Of a stretch of 62,688 nt of DNA, positions 45,329 through 53,546 are shown piece by piece. Position numbers and translations under genes: made by a program. The notes beneath the pieces are model-generated. The model saw only the letters and a program-made list of their open reading frames with translations, was not told where the DNA came from and did no database searches. The stretch spans positions 1 through 62,688 of the forward strand of contig NZ_BCYZ01000021.1 in the NCBI RefSeq assembly GCF_001598455.1, read 5' to 3'. Position 1 is the stretch's first letter. Each line of letters starts with the position of its first letter. This DNA is from Sphingomonas pruni NBRC 15498. GTDB taxonomy: Bacteria; Pseudomonadota; Alphaproteobacteria; Sphingomonadales; Sphingomonadaceae.

Positions 45329-45365
45329 CGGGGAGAGTAGGTTCGGCCACCTCCCCGCCTTTTTC
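45329..45365 (+). terminator. Intrinsic terminator after the TonB receptor gene
   Basis: CGGGGAG (45329-45335) pairs with CTCCCCG (45351-45357), followed by CCTTTTTC. It lies between the receptor and the aldolase gene, so the latter is read through only partly or has its own promoter. Confidence 0.75.
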
Positions 45366-45377
45366 GATAGGATTTCA

Positions 45378-46283
45378 ATGAGCCAGTCTTCCCTCGGCGG
45401 CGTTTTTCCGGTGCTGCCGACCATTTTCGACGACCATGGCGAGATCGATCGCGACGGCATGCGGTCGGTCGTCGATTATGTTGTTGCCTCCGGCGCCGAC
45501 GGCCTCGTCTTTCCCGGTCTCGCGAGTGAATATGACCTGCTGACGCTCGACGAGCGCGAAGATCTCATCGGTCTGATCGGCGACGCGGTCGCCGGTCGCG
45601 TGCGGTTTGTCGTCGGCGCCAGCAGCGATCAGGTCGGCGATAGTGCACGACTGGCCGCGGCCGGGGCGGCGGCAGGTGCCAGCGCCGCGATGGTGATGAC
45701 TCCACGCGCGCTGGGGCCGGATGTCGACGCGCTGTCTCGCTTCTATCAAGATCTGGGTGCGCAGGCCGGATTGCCGATCATGCTGCAGAATGCGCCGACG
45801 CCGATGGGGCTAGGGCTTGCCGCCGACGCTGTCGCGCGCATCGTCGCGGCTTCCGACGCGGTTCGCTGGGTCAAGGAAGAGAACATGCCGTGCGGCCAGC
45901 GCATCAGCGCATTGCTGGCGAGCGACGTGCCCCATCTCACGGGCGTTTTCGGCGGCGCTGGCGGGCGGTACATCACCGATGAACTCGCGCGCGGTGCGAT
46001 CGGCAGCATGCCCGCCGCCGAAACTCCGGAAGTCCATGTCGCGTTGATGCGCGCGCACCTGGCCGGCGACCGCGCCGAGGTCTGGCGCTTATACGAAGCG
46101 TTGCTACCGATCCTGATGATCCAGGCGGTCTATCGCTGGCGTCTGACCAAGGAAGTGTTGCGGCGGCGTAGCGTGATCGCCTCCGCCTATACGCGCGCCG
46201 CTGGCCCCGAATTCGACGAAACCGACCAGCTCGAGCTTGGGACGGTGCTCGACCGCCTGCAGGACGCCTATGCCGCGCGCTAG
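45378..46283 (+). CDS. Dihydrodipicolinate synthase-family aldolase/dehydratase
   Basis: This 301-residue TIM-barrel protein has GVFPVLPTIFDDHGEIDRDGM, GLASEYDLLTLDER and VKEEN with the probable Schiff-base Lys166. The tyrosine of the family's usual YN motif is Gln137 here (IMLQNAP), so it is not DapA. In this cluster it may cleave 2-keto-3-deoxy sugar acids or their phosphates, filling the place of a DgoA aldolase; this is inference. Confidence 0.85.
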   Translation: MSQSSLGGVFPVLPTIFDDHGEIDRDGMRSVVDYVVASGADGLVFPGLASEYDLLTLDEREDLIGLIGDAVAGRVRFVVGASSDQVGDSARLAAAGAAAGASAAMVMTPRALGPDVDALSRFYQDLGAQAGLPIMLQNAPTPMGLGLAADAVARIVAASDAVRWVKEENMPCGQRISALLASDVPHLTGVFGGAGGRYITDELARGAIGSMPAAETPEVHVALMRAHLAGDRAEVWRLYEALLPILMIQAVYRWRLTKEVLRRRSVIASAYTRAAGPEFDETDQLELGTVLDRLQDAYAAR

Positions 46284-46292
46284 GTTGGAACG

Positions 46293-47132
46293 TTAAACAG
46301 CGAGGCGGTAATCGAGCGCCGGGTCCACTGGCGCGATCTCGTCGCCGCGTTCCAAACCCCTCGCCTGGATTTCCGCCGCGGCGACGCGCAGCGCTTCGAG
46401 CATGGTCGGCATGGCGGCCTCGGGAATCCATCCCGACAGGCCGATCGCCGCATAGGCTGTCTCGCCCACGGTGATCGCCACCGTATGCTGCTCGCGCTCG
46501 TCCTTGACCCGCAACCGGGCGTACCCCTTGCGGCGGATATCGGTCAGCGCCAGCAGCAGGGCGTCGATGTCGGCATAGCCGGGTATCTCGCCCTGGCCGT
46601 AGATTTCGTGAATCTCGTCATCTTCCAACGTAGCGAGCAACGCCATGCCGATGCCGCCGCGCGTCGCGGGGTAGAGGCCGATACGACCCAGCGCATCGGT
46701 TGCCGGCATGTTGGGCGGCGCGTGGAACAGATAACTGACATTGTCGCGCCAGCGAACGCCCATGGCGACGGTATGACCGAAGTGACGCAATTCCTCGAGC
46801 GCAGGCAGAGCACGCCGCAGCAGGCCGGAGGCGAACAAACTCTGGGCAGCCAGCACGGTCATGCCGGCGCCGGCCCGATATTTGCGATCCGGCGTCTGTC
46901 GCGCGATGCCGAGATAGGTCAGCGTCTTGAGCAGCCGGTTGACCCGCGTCGTTTCCAGCCCGACGCGACGCGCGACCTCGCGGCAGCCCACCGGCTCGGT
47001 CGAGATCGCCAAGGCCTGGAGTACGGTAATGCCGTCGATCAGGCTTTGATTGGGCTGTGCGCCCGCCTTGTCGCTGCGTATCCGGGTTCCACGGCCAGCC
47101 GGTGCTGGTGATTGCGTTGCTACCATCGCCAT
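46293..47132 (-). CDS. IclR-family transcriptional regulator
   Basis: This 279-residue protein has the IclR winged helix (LIDGITVLQALAISTEPVGCREVARRVGLETTRVNRLLKTL) and effector domain (YPATRGGIGMALLATLEDDEI, then VGETAYAAIGLSG). It is divergent from the dehydratase gene and convergent with the aldolase gene. A site related to the 39436/42426 operators lies in its promoter region, so it probably regulates the whole sugar-acid cluster and itself. Confidence 0.92.
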   Translation of the reverse strand: MAMVATQSPAPAGRGTRIRSDKAGAQPNQSLIDGITVLQALAISTEPVGCREVARRVGLETTRVNRLLKTLTYLGIARQTPDRKYRAGAGMTVLAAQSLFASGLLRRALPALEELRHFGHTVAMGVRWRDNVSYLFHAPPNMPATDALGRIGLYPATRGGIGMALLATLEDDEIHEIYGQGEIPGYADIDALLLALTDIRRKGYARLRVKDEREQHTVAITVGETAYAAIGLSGWIPEAAMPTMLEALRVAAAEIQARGLERGDEIAPVDPALDYRLAV

Positions 47133-47194
47133 CGACGCTACCGCAGCGCCGACGGCCCGTCTACACTTCCAGCGCGATTATGGACTGGCGTCGC

Positions 47195-47216
47195 TTGATA
47201 TTGTTGCTAATAAAGA
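47195..47216 (+). promoter_or_regulatory. Candidate IclR-regulator operator, copy 3 (variant)
   Basis: CTTGATATTGTTGCTAATAA, followed by AG, shares the GTTGCTA core and TAAAG end with the 20-base sites at 39436 and 42426, but with extra bases in each half. It lies between the divergent iclR-type and dehydratase genes. Confidence 0.55.
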
Positions 47217-47254
47217 TATGAAAATGAATTAGAGCTGCGCTGGAGGGGCATTTG

Positions 47255-48448
47255 ATGGTTGATGACGCGATCAAGGCGATCGACATATTCTCGGTCCGCA
47301 TTCCGCAGGACGCCAGCTATCTCGGCGGGTTGGGACCAGGCGAAACGGTCAACGAGCGCGGCTATGTGGTCCGGCGCGGCAATCGCACGATCTACCCGCA
47401 GACGATGCGTTCGGCAGTCATCCGTGTGACGCTGGAATCCGGCGCCGAAGGCTGGGGCGAAACCTATGGCCTGGTGGCGCCCAACGCTATCCATGCCTTT
47501 GTCGACGACATCATCGCTCCGATCATCGCCGGCCGTTCGCCGTTCGACGTCCAGGCGATCTGGGACGACCTTTACGACCTGATGCGCGTGCGCGGCTATA
47601 CCGGCGGCTTCTGGCTCGACGCGATGGCCGGAGTCGATATCGCCTTGTGGGACCTGATGGGCAAGCTCACCGGCCTGTCACTCCCACAACTGCTCGGCGG
47701 CCGGCATCGGGATCGCATTCCGGCCTACGTGTCCGGACTGCCGAAGCCGACGATCGCGGAAAAGGTCGATTTGGCCAAGAGCTTCGTCGATCGTGGCTAT
47801 CGCGCGGTGAAGATCGCTGCGGTGGTGAGCTATGAGGGCGTGGAGCGGGAAATCGCAGCCCTGCGCGAAGGCTTGGGTCCGGAGATCGGGATCATGCTCG
47901 ATTGCCATTGGATCTATTCGCCCGCCGAGACGATCGCGCTTATCGACAAGCTGGCGCGCTACGACCTCACGTTCGTCGAAGCGCCGTGCAAGACCGAGGA
48001 TGTCCAGGGTCTAGCGGAAATCGCGCGCCACTCGGTAATCCCCATTGCCGCTGGCGAGGAATGGCGAACTGTATTCGATGCGCGCAGCAGGCTGGACGCC
48101 CGCGCGGTATCGATCGTCCAGCCGGAAATGGGTCATACCGGCATCACCCAGTTCATGCGCATCGCGCAATTGGCGCAGGCGCATCACGCCCAAATCATCC
48201 CCCACGCAACCATCGGCGCCGGGATTTTCGCGGCAGCAAGCTTGCTGGCGTCGTCCACGGTCCTCAATCTGCGCTGGCATGAATACCAGCACTCGATCTT
48301 TCATCACTCGGCATCACTCATGGATGGCCGGCTGGACTGTTCCGACGGCCATTTCGTTCTTCCGCAAGGGCCAGGGCTTGGCGTCACGCCTAATGCACGT
48401 TTCTGGGAGAACGCGACGCGCTTGGGTGGAGCAAAGGTGCCGTTATAA
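47255..48448 (+). CDS. Enolase-superfamily sugar-acid dehydratase (mandelate racemase/galactonate dehydratase type)
   Basis: This 397-residue protein has the muconate-lactonizing N-terminal cap (AVIRVTLESGAEGWGE), GVDIALWDLMGKLTGLSLPQLLGG, metal-binding MLDCHW, VEAPC and AAGEEWRTVFD, and HATIGAGIFA with a likely catalytic His. It probably removes water from an aldonic acid to give the 2-keto-3-deoxy acid used by the kinase and aldolase. The ATG at 47255 follows TGGAGGGG. Confidence 0.87.
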   Translation: MVDDAIKAIDIFSVRIPQDASYLGGLGPGETVNERGYVVRRGNRTIYPQTMRSAVIRVTLESGAEGWGETYGLVAPNAIHAFVDDIIAPIIAGRSPFDVQAIWDDLYDLMRVRGYTGGFWLDAMAGVDIALWDLMGKLTGLSLPQLLGGRHRDRIPAYVSGLPKPTIAEKVDLAKSFVDRGYRAVKIAAVVSYEGVEREIAALREGLGPEIGIMLDCHWIYSPAETIALIDKLARYDLTFVEAPCKTEDVQGLAEIARHSVIPIAAGEEWRTVFDARSRLDARAVSIVQPEMGHTGITQFMRIAQLAQAHHAQIIPHATIGAGIFAAASLLASSTVLNLRWHEYQHSIFHHSASLMDGRLDCSDGHFVLPQGPGLGVTPNARFWENATRLGGAKVPL

Positions 48449-48497
48449 CTCCGGGCTAGGTCACCCGCAGGGCCATTCGGCAGGGATATTTCTCGCG

Positions 48498-48519
48498 ACC
48501 GCCGCCTGGTGGCGGCGGT
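48498..48519 (+). terminator. Possible terminator hairpin
   Basis: ACCGCCGCC-TGGT-GGCGGCGGT is a perfect 9-base-pair stem about 50 bases after the dehydratase stop, without a T run. Nothing else is seen in the 48449-48738 gap. Confidence 0.4.
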
Positions 48520-48738
48520 TGGCCGGCTCAATCACTTTATCGCGTTCCGCGAGATCGGCGGGGACGTCAGCGCGAGCGTGCCGGGCGTTTTTCCGAATTC
48601 TGGTCCGAGCCGGTGGAGCTCGATAGCTGTTCGCCGGTAAAGGGCTGTTAGCTCGAATCTTCAGGCCGCTTTTCGGCCTCATCAGCCAACCCTGGATATG
48701 GGTCTACTTAGGTTCGTGTTCGACAGTGCATAAAAAGC

Positions 48739-48812
48739 TGGATGCCCCGTGAGGATTCGAACCTCAATTGACGGAGTCAGAGTCCGTAGTCTTACCTTTA
48801 GACGACGGGGCA
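48739..48812 (-). tRNA. tRNA-Gln (CTG)
   Basis: Read on the minus strand: acceptor TGCCCCG pairs with CGGGGCA, D arm TCTAAAGGTAAGA, anticodon arm ACGGACTCTGACTCCGT with CTG in the loop, and T arm TGAGGTTCGAATCCTCA; discriminator T is followed by an encoded CCA. Its 5' half and leader are repeated at 50312-50341, marking an insertion. Confidence 0.95.
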
Positions 48813-48878
48813 ACAGGCGGTGGGCCCTAAGCCGCGGAAATGCTGGGGTCAAGGCGGGTTGAGAGGCCTGAGAATTTT

Positions 48879-48906
48879 TTGTCGCACTGCGACAAGATGT
48901 CGCACG
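48879..48906. repeat. TGTCGCAC motif cluster, left end of islet
   Basis: TTGTCGCA-C-TGCGACAA is a perfect inverted repeat (48879-48895), directly followed by another TGTCGCAC (48899-48906). Related copies are at 50229-50264. Confidence 0.65.
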
Positions 48907-48994
48907 AGTCGTTAGACGGGAATGGAGCGCAAAAAACCGGCGGTCGATATTACCGATCTGAGTACATTTTTCGCGATGGGTGTGGCGCAGGCGG

Positions 48995-49450
48995 TTAGGG
49001 CTTCTTGGCCTTTTTAAGCTTCCTGTGGGCTGACTGAAAATCTAACGGAATTTTCTTCAGCGCACCCTCTTCAGACAGATTGTAAGGCGGCGAATAGCAC
49101 TCGCGGGCCTTCATTGCTGTGAGTTGAGCCTCGATTCTGCGCCACCAACATAGTAGGTGCCCTGCCTGCATGGCGAGCGTGGCATTTGCCCACCCGGACG
49201 GAAGGTGGATCAGCTTTATCCCAGTCCTATCGATCGCTACAATCTGCGGCGGCTCTTTGAGAAAGTCAGTATCTGCCGAAAGGATGGCAGCGCCACCGTC
49301 TTGAGCGAACGCCGTAATCCAATGGACGTCGGTGGATCCCTTGAAACCAGTTTTCAGGACAGAGGTGAGCTCGAATCCATCGCCCAAGGCGACGGCATTT
49401 ATCGCGTCCACGATCGCTGGGGCGATGTGCTCGTCGGCCCGTATCCTCAA
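48995..49450 (-). CDS. PIN-like toxin (VapC45-type)
   Basis: This 151-residue protein has a compact PIN-like layout: IRADEHIAPAIVDAINAV with an N-terminal Asp, DVHWITAFAQDGGAAILSADTDFL with the central acidic pair, and a C-terminal basic tail. This is the VapC45/DUF5615-like group of RNase-type toxins. It overlaps the upstream gene by four bases, the usual arrangement with its antitoxin. Confidence 0.75.
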   Translation of the reverse strand: MRIRADEHIAPAIVDAINAVALGDGFELTSVLKTGFKGSTDVHWITAFAQDGGAAILSADTDFLKEPPQIVAIDRTGIKLIHLPSGWANATLAMQAGHLLCWWRRIEAQLTAMKARECYSPPYNLSEEGALKKIPLDFQSAHRKLKKAKKP

Positions 49451-50142
49451 GGCGCAGACTTGATCTCGTAATCTACCGCTTCGCGCGCAGCACTTTCGGA
49501 AATGGCAAACGCGGCGGCCACTCTCGCAATATTACCGCGTTCCGCCTTCCACATTCTGTGAATGGCAGCGGTTGGAACACGCTGCTCGTGGAGAGCTGGC
49601 TTACCGAACGCGACAGCGGGGTCCAGCCACACCTCCGGAAATTCATCCGGGTGAGGAGCCCATCGGCGCGCAAGGTCTGACTGAGGGTCGAAAATCACCC
49701 CTTTTTCGATTGTAGCCTCGATCACGTCCCACATTTCGTGTTGGCCAGACGCCAAATCCCAGGTCACCCGATCATTCTCGGCCTCAGCGACTTGTGCAAA
49801 TACAGTGCGACGATCAGTGAGATAGCGTGCGCGCGACAGGGCAAAAGGATGATCGGCCGACCATTCGACGCGGGCCTTGGCAGCTGCCTTACGAAGGGTT
49901 GGCATGGTCACGCCCTGGCGACGGAATGCTTCAATAAATCTCAACTCCATCAAGTCCAAGAAGCTGATGGTCCTGGAATTCTGGAAGTCTCGATCGATGA
50001 TTGGTCCGCTGGAGCTATTCGGCCAGCCATTCAACCAGCCACGAAGTTTCGCTGTACCCACGACCCCAATAAGGCGAGCGGCATCGCTGGGGCTGTAAAA
50101 GCCTGCGAGCAATGGGTCCGCCTCTAGTCGCTTATGCTCCAC
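49447..50142 (-). CDS. VapB45-like antitoxin with HTH and DUF433-type domain
   Basis: This 231-residue protein has an N-terminal MerR-like region (YSPSDAARLIGVVGTAKLRGWL) and a C-terminal DUF433 domain (WLDPAVAFGKPALHEQRVPTAAIHRMWKAERGNIARVAAAFAISESAAREAVDYE). This combination is the VapB45 antitoxin. It lies upstream of and overlaps the PIN-like gene. Confidence 0.8.
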   Translation of the reverse strand: MEHKRLEADPLLAGFYSPSDAARLIGVVGTAKLRGWLNGWPNSSSGPIIDRDFQNSRTISFLDLMELRFIEAFRRQGVTMPTLRKAAAKARVEWSADHPFALSRARYLTDRRTVFAQVAEAENDRVTWDLASGQHEMWDVIEATIEKGVIFDPQSDLARRWAPHPDEFPEVWLDPAVAFGKPALHEQRVPTAAIHRMWKAERGNIARVAAAFAISESAAREAVDYEIKSAP

Positions 50143-50228
50143 TCGGCCTCCCTTCGCCGGTCGGGATTGTGGGAATCGGAGATCAGGAGTCCGCAGTCAA
50201 GCAGTTCTGGCCAATTTGGATCATCATG

Positions 50229-50264
50229 CCGTGCGACAAAATACCACGGCAACCGCAATGTCGC
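50229..50264. repeat. TGTCGCAC motif pair, right end of islet
   Basis: GTGCGACA (50229-50236) and TGTCGCAC (50257-50264) are inverted copies of the motif seen at 48879-48906. They lie about 50 bases from the right tRNA-Gln repeat. Confidence 0.6.
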
Positions 50265-50311
50265 ACAAAGTCTGCAACTTAAGTAGTTGAAATTGCTGGA
50301 TCGCCCAAAAA

Positions 50312-50341
50312 CTTACCTCTAGACGACGGGGCAACAGGCGG
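50312..50341 (-). pseudogene. tRNA-Gln 5' half fragment
   Basis: The first part of tRNA-Gln on the minus strand (CCCCGTCGTCTAGAGGTAAG) and its leader without the rest of the gene; it matches 48791-48820 at 29 of 30 positions. Confidence 0.8.
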
Positions 50342-50503
50342 CGGGCTCTAGGCGGGCTCGCGCGACCGGTCAAGGCCTTGCGGAGGGTGCGGGATCGCCC
50401 GGCGTGGCGGCTCGCTTGTCGCATCGCGCCAGTTCGGTTAGGCTCGGCATCAAGCAGCGGAGGGCTATGGGCCGGACCGCAAGAACATAAGAGTTTCGAC
50501 GGC

Positions 50504-51556
50504 ATGGGGGACGTTCCCGCCAATATGCCGCACCGGCAGCGCGCCGCCCCGAAGGGCAAGCCCGCCGCCCGTCCGGCCCCAATCCCGACCAAGCGCTGGG
50601 GCGATGCGCCGCATTACGCCGCGCTCGATCTCGGCACCAACAATTGCCGCCTGCTGATCGCGCGGCCGCAGGGTAACGGCTTTGCCGTGGTCGACGCCTT
50701 TTCGCGCATCGTGCGGCTGGGCGAGGGACTCGCCTCGAGCGGGCGGCTGTCCGACGCCGCGATCGACCGCACCATCGCCGCCTTGAGGATCTGCGCCGAC
50801 AAGCTGCGCCGCCGCAACGTCCTCGTCGCGCGCTCGGTCGCGACCGAGGCGTGCCGCCAGGCGGCCAACGGCGCCGAATTCATCGAGCGCGCCTATCGCG
50901 AGACCGGTATCCGGCTCGACATCATCTCGCCCGAGGAAGAGGCGCGGCTGGCGGTGCTCGGCTGCCATGCGCTGATGGAGCCGGGCGAGGGACCGGCGCT
51001 GATCTTCGACATTGGCGGCGGATCGACCGAATTGGTGCTGATCGACCTGTCGGGCGATCATCCGCGCGTGCTCGACTGGCATTCGGCGCGCTGGGGCGTG
51101 GTGTCGCTGACCGAACATGCCGGCGGCGGCGACACCGCCGAGGCGCTGGGCGAATCCTACGCGCGGATGCGGGCGCTCGCGACCGAGAGCTTCGCAGCCT
51201 TTGCCAAGCGCGTCCCAGCGAATTTGGAGGCGCCGCGGCTGCTCGGCACCAGCGGTACCGTCACTACTTTGGCCAGCGTGTTCCTCGAACTCGACCATTA
51301 TGACCGCGCCAAGGTCGACGGGCTGATCGTCCCGACCGAATCGATGCGCCGCATCTCGGCCGAATTGTCGAGCATGTCGGTGGCCGAGCGGTCGCGCTTC
51401 CCGTGCATCGGCGGCGAGCGCGCCGATTTGGTCGTGGCAGGCTGCGCGATCCTCGAATCGATCCTCGATCTGTGGCCGGCCGAGCGATTGGGAGTCGCCG
51501 ATCGCGGCATCCGCGAAGGCATCTTGCGCCGCCTGATGGGAGCGCAACGGCCATGA
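50504..51556 (+). CDS. ppx: Exopolyphosphatase / pppGpp phosphohydrolase (Ppx/GppA)
   Basis: This 350-residue protein has the actin-like phosphatase motifs YAALDLGTNNCRLLIA, FDIGGGSTELVLID and LGTSGTVTTLASV, and is of the short alphaproteobacterial Ppx/GppA kind. The stop overlaps the rlmE ATG (ATGA). The first 30 residues are basic and Pro-rich; the true start could be the in-frame ATG at 50525. Confidence 0.9.
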   Translation: MGDVPANMPHRQRAAPKGKPAARPAPIPTKRWGDAPHYAALDLGTNNCRLLIARPQGNGFAVVDAFSRIVRLGEGLASSGRLSDAAIDRTIAALRICADKLRRRNVLVARSVATEACRQAANGAEFIERAYRETGIRLDIISPEEEARLAVLGCHALMEPGEGPALIFDIGGGSTELVLIDLSGDHPRVLDWHSARWGVVSLTEHAGGGDTAEALGESYARMRALATESFAAFAKRVPANLEAPRLLGTSGTVTTLASVFLELDHYDRAKVDGLIVPTESMRRISAELSSMSVAERSRFPCIGGERADLVVAGCAILESILDLWPAERLGVADRGIREGILRRLMGAQRP

Positions 51557-52221
51557 GAGGCGGCGGTGGCGGCCATACCCGCGTGCGCACCTCGCGCAAT
51601 CGCACTCCGCAATCGACGCGCTGGCTCGAGCGGCAGTTGAACGACCCGTACGTCAAGCGCGCCAAGGCCGAGGGCTATCGCAGCCGCGCGGCGTACAAAT
51701 TGCTCGAACTCGACGAGAAGTTCGGGTTCCTGAAGGGTGCGAGCCGCGTGGTCGACCTCGGGCTCGCGCCGGGCGGCTGGTCGCAAGTGATCCGGCGCAA
51801 GGTGCCCAAGGCGGCGATCGTCGGGATCGACCTGTTGCCGGTCGATCCGATCGAGGGCGTCACGATCCTGCAGATGGATTTCATGGACGATGCGGCGCCC
51901 GGACGGCTGATCGAGGAACTGGGCGGCGCGCCCGACCTGGTGATCTCGGACATGGCGGCGAACACGGTCGGCCATCCGCAGACCGATGCGTTACGGACGA
52001 TGGCGCTGGTCGAAACCGCCTTGGCCTTCGCGATCGACGTGCTCAAGCCCGGCGGCACCTTCGTCTCGAAGGTCTTCGCCGGTGGTGCCGATTCGGCGCT
52101 GGTCGCCGAGATGAAGCGCAATTTCGCGACGGTGAAACACGCCAAGCCGCCGTCGAGCCGCAAAGGCTCGGTCGAGTGGTTCGTGGTGGCGCAGGGGTTC
52201 AAGGGTCGCGCAGCGGAATAG
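51553..52221 (+). CDS. rlmE: 23S rRNA (uridine-2'-O-)-methyltransferase RlmE
   Basis: This 222-residue protein has the FtsJ/RrmJ pattern: YRSRAAYKLLELDEKFGFL with the N-terminal catalytic Lys, VVDLGLAPGGWSQV (SAM site), LVISDMAANTVGH with the catalytic Asp, and GGTFVSKVFAGG with Lys. It methylates U2552 of 23S rRNA. It forms an operon with ppx. Confidence 0.94.
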   Translation: MRGGGGGHTRVRTSRNRTPQSTRWLERQLNDPYVKRAKAEGYRSRAAYKLLELDEKFGFLKGASRVVDLGLAPGGWSQVIRRKVPKAAIVGIDLLPVDPIEGVTILQMDFMDDAAPGRLIEELGGAPDLVISDMAANTVGHPQTDALRTMALVETALAFAIDVLKPGGTFVSKVFAGGADSALVAEMKRNFATVKHAKPPSSRKGSVEWFVVAQGFKGRAAE

Positions 52222-52249
52222 CCGCGCTATTCCGCGAGTCAGCGCGACC

Positions 52250-52301
52250 CCGGCCGGCGGAGCCGAAGGCCTCCGACCGACGGCGCGGCTCCGCCGCGAC
52301 G
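52250..52301 (+). repeat. Two-hairpin GC-rich repeat, copy 3
   Basis: GGCCGGC, a first hairpin (GGAGCCGAAGGCCTCC), the constant GACCGACG, and a second hairpin (GCGGC-TCC-GCCGC). Same order as at 8661 and 12438. Confidence 0.7.
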
Positions 52302-52380
52302 GGGTTGCCCGTTTTGCTTCGGGCGGTGTCAACTGATCGAATGCGGTCTGGCTCCGGGGAACGTGCCAACCGGACATCGC

Positions 52381-52695
52381 TTATCCACCGTTCTTTCCCT
52401 TCTGATCGATCGAGACGGCTTGTTGCCATCGGCTTGGCGCCTTGTCGGTGCGATGAATACAACCCACCCAGCAGCAGGGTCGCTTCTTCCCCTCCAATAG
52501 TTCTTCACAGGTTCTTTGAATGCGGCGTTGGCGCGTCGTTGGCTGCTTCGCGTCATCAACCCAGCAGATGAACTCATTTCGACCGAGCGGTGTCAGGCTT
52601 TGCCAAAGCGCAAGGACCTTCGGATCCGAGCTCACCGCCGCTTGAAGGTCGTCCCCTGCTTCGTGAACAATGCCGTGCGAAAAAGCGTTCGCCAT
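52381..52695 (-). CDS. YdeI/OmpD-associated-like protein
   Basis: This 104-residue protein matches the C-terminal YdeI pattern: LWQSLTPLGRNEFICWVDDAKQPTTRQRRIQRTCEELLEGKKRPCCWVGC. The family is linked to peptide resistance, but its function is not fixed. GGAG lies before the ATG at 52695; the frame is open further upstream to 52812 without family sequence. Confidence 0.8.
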   Translation of the reverse strand: MANAFSHGIVHEAGDDLQAAVSSDPKVLALWQSLTPLGRNEFICWVDDAKQPTTRQRRIQRTCEELLEGKKRPCCWVGCIHRTDKAPSRWQQAVSIDQKGKNGG

Positions 52696-52974
52696 GAGGA
52701 CTCCAGATCGCGACCCGACCGTCGAATTCATCAACGCACCCCCAAGTGCGGCCACTTCCGAACTTGCCCGCCGCATAACGCAATGTCCATGATCGGGTCG
52801 GAAGCAGATCAACCCGTGTGGGTCGGCAATTGCGCTTCAGAGTGACGCCCCGCGGGTCCCGGTTCGATCTGCCGTTTTGGGTAAGTTGCCGAAACCGATT
52901 GAACATATTTTCAGTATCATAGTGGAACTATCGACGCGGCCAATCCTGGCCTGCCGCAACGGAGCCCGACGAGC

Positions 52975-53436
52975 GTGAGCTATGCCTTGCCCTTGACCCA
53001 TAGCTGGCCCCTGTTCGAGCAGCATCAGCGTTTCGACCTCGGATGCCTGCTTGACGAGCCAGGCGATACGCTGGTTGCATCCGACCTTCATCCCGAGTTC
53101 CTGGCGGCGCATGGCATAGGGCTATGGGACTGCAATCTCGACGGAAATACGTTGAGCTGGACGGACGGCGTGTTCGACCTGTTCGGCCTGCCGCGCGGCG
53201 CCGCTCTCGAGCGGGACGAGATCGCCGCCTTGTACGCGGAGCCATCACGCAGCGCGATGGAGGGGCTGCGCGCTTATGCCATCAAGCACCGGCGCGGCTT
53301 CACGCTCGATGCCGAAATCATGCCGGTGAACGGGCCGCCGAAATGGATGCGCCTGATCGCCGCGCCGGTCTGTGTCGGGCGCCAGGTCGTTCGGCTCCAC
53401 GGCATCAAGCAGGATGTCAGCGCCGCTTATGACTGA
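52975..53436 (+). CDS. Single PAS-domain protein
   Basis: This 153-residue protein has a PAS fold 3 pattern: GIGLWDCNLDGNTLSWTDGVFDLFGLP, then RGFTLDAEIMPVNGPPKWMRLIAAPVCVGRQVVRLHGIKQDVS. There is no output domain. It starts with GTG at 52975 and lies before gltX. It could sense light, redox or a ligand; none is shown. Confidence 0.75.
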   Translation: MSYALPLTHSWPLFEQHQRFDLGCLLDEPGDTLVASDLHPEFLAAHGIGLWDCNLDGNTLSWTDGVFDLFGLPRGAALERDEIAALYAEPSRSAMEGLRAYAIKHRRGFTLDAEIMPVNGPPKWMRLIAAPVCVGRQVVRLHGIKQDVSAAYD

Positions 53437-53546
53437 CGCCAGCCCGACGCGATAGCGCCGGGTCGGGGAAGACGGATCGGCGCGGGGACGTCCGCTATCC
53501 TGCACGCGCATTGCCGCTTACTCTTACTCGCCCTAAGTCGCGGGGC

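Larger units (their letters stand above)
48791..50341. mobile_element. Small islet at tRNA-Gln carrying a toxin-antitoxin pair
   Basis: The 30 bases 48791-48820 (5' half of tRNA-Gln and its leader) recur at 50312-50341 with one mismatch, and similarity continues about 12 bases further. Between them are only a VapBC45-like pair and non-coding sequence with TGTCGCAC motifs near both ends (48879-48906; 50229-50264). No recombinase is encoded. The intact tRNA keeps its sequence from the inserted copy. Confidence 0.75.
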
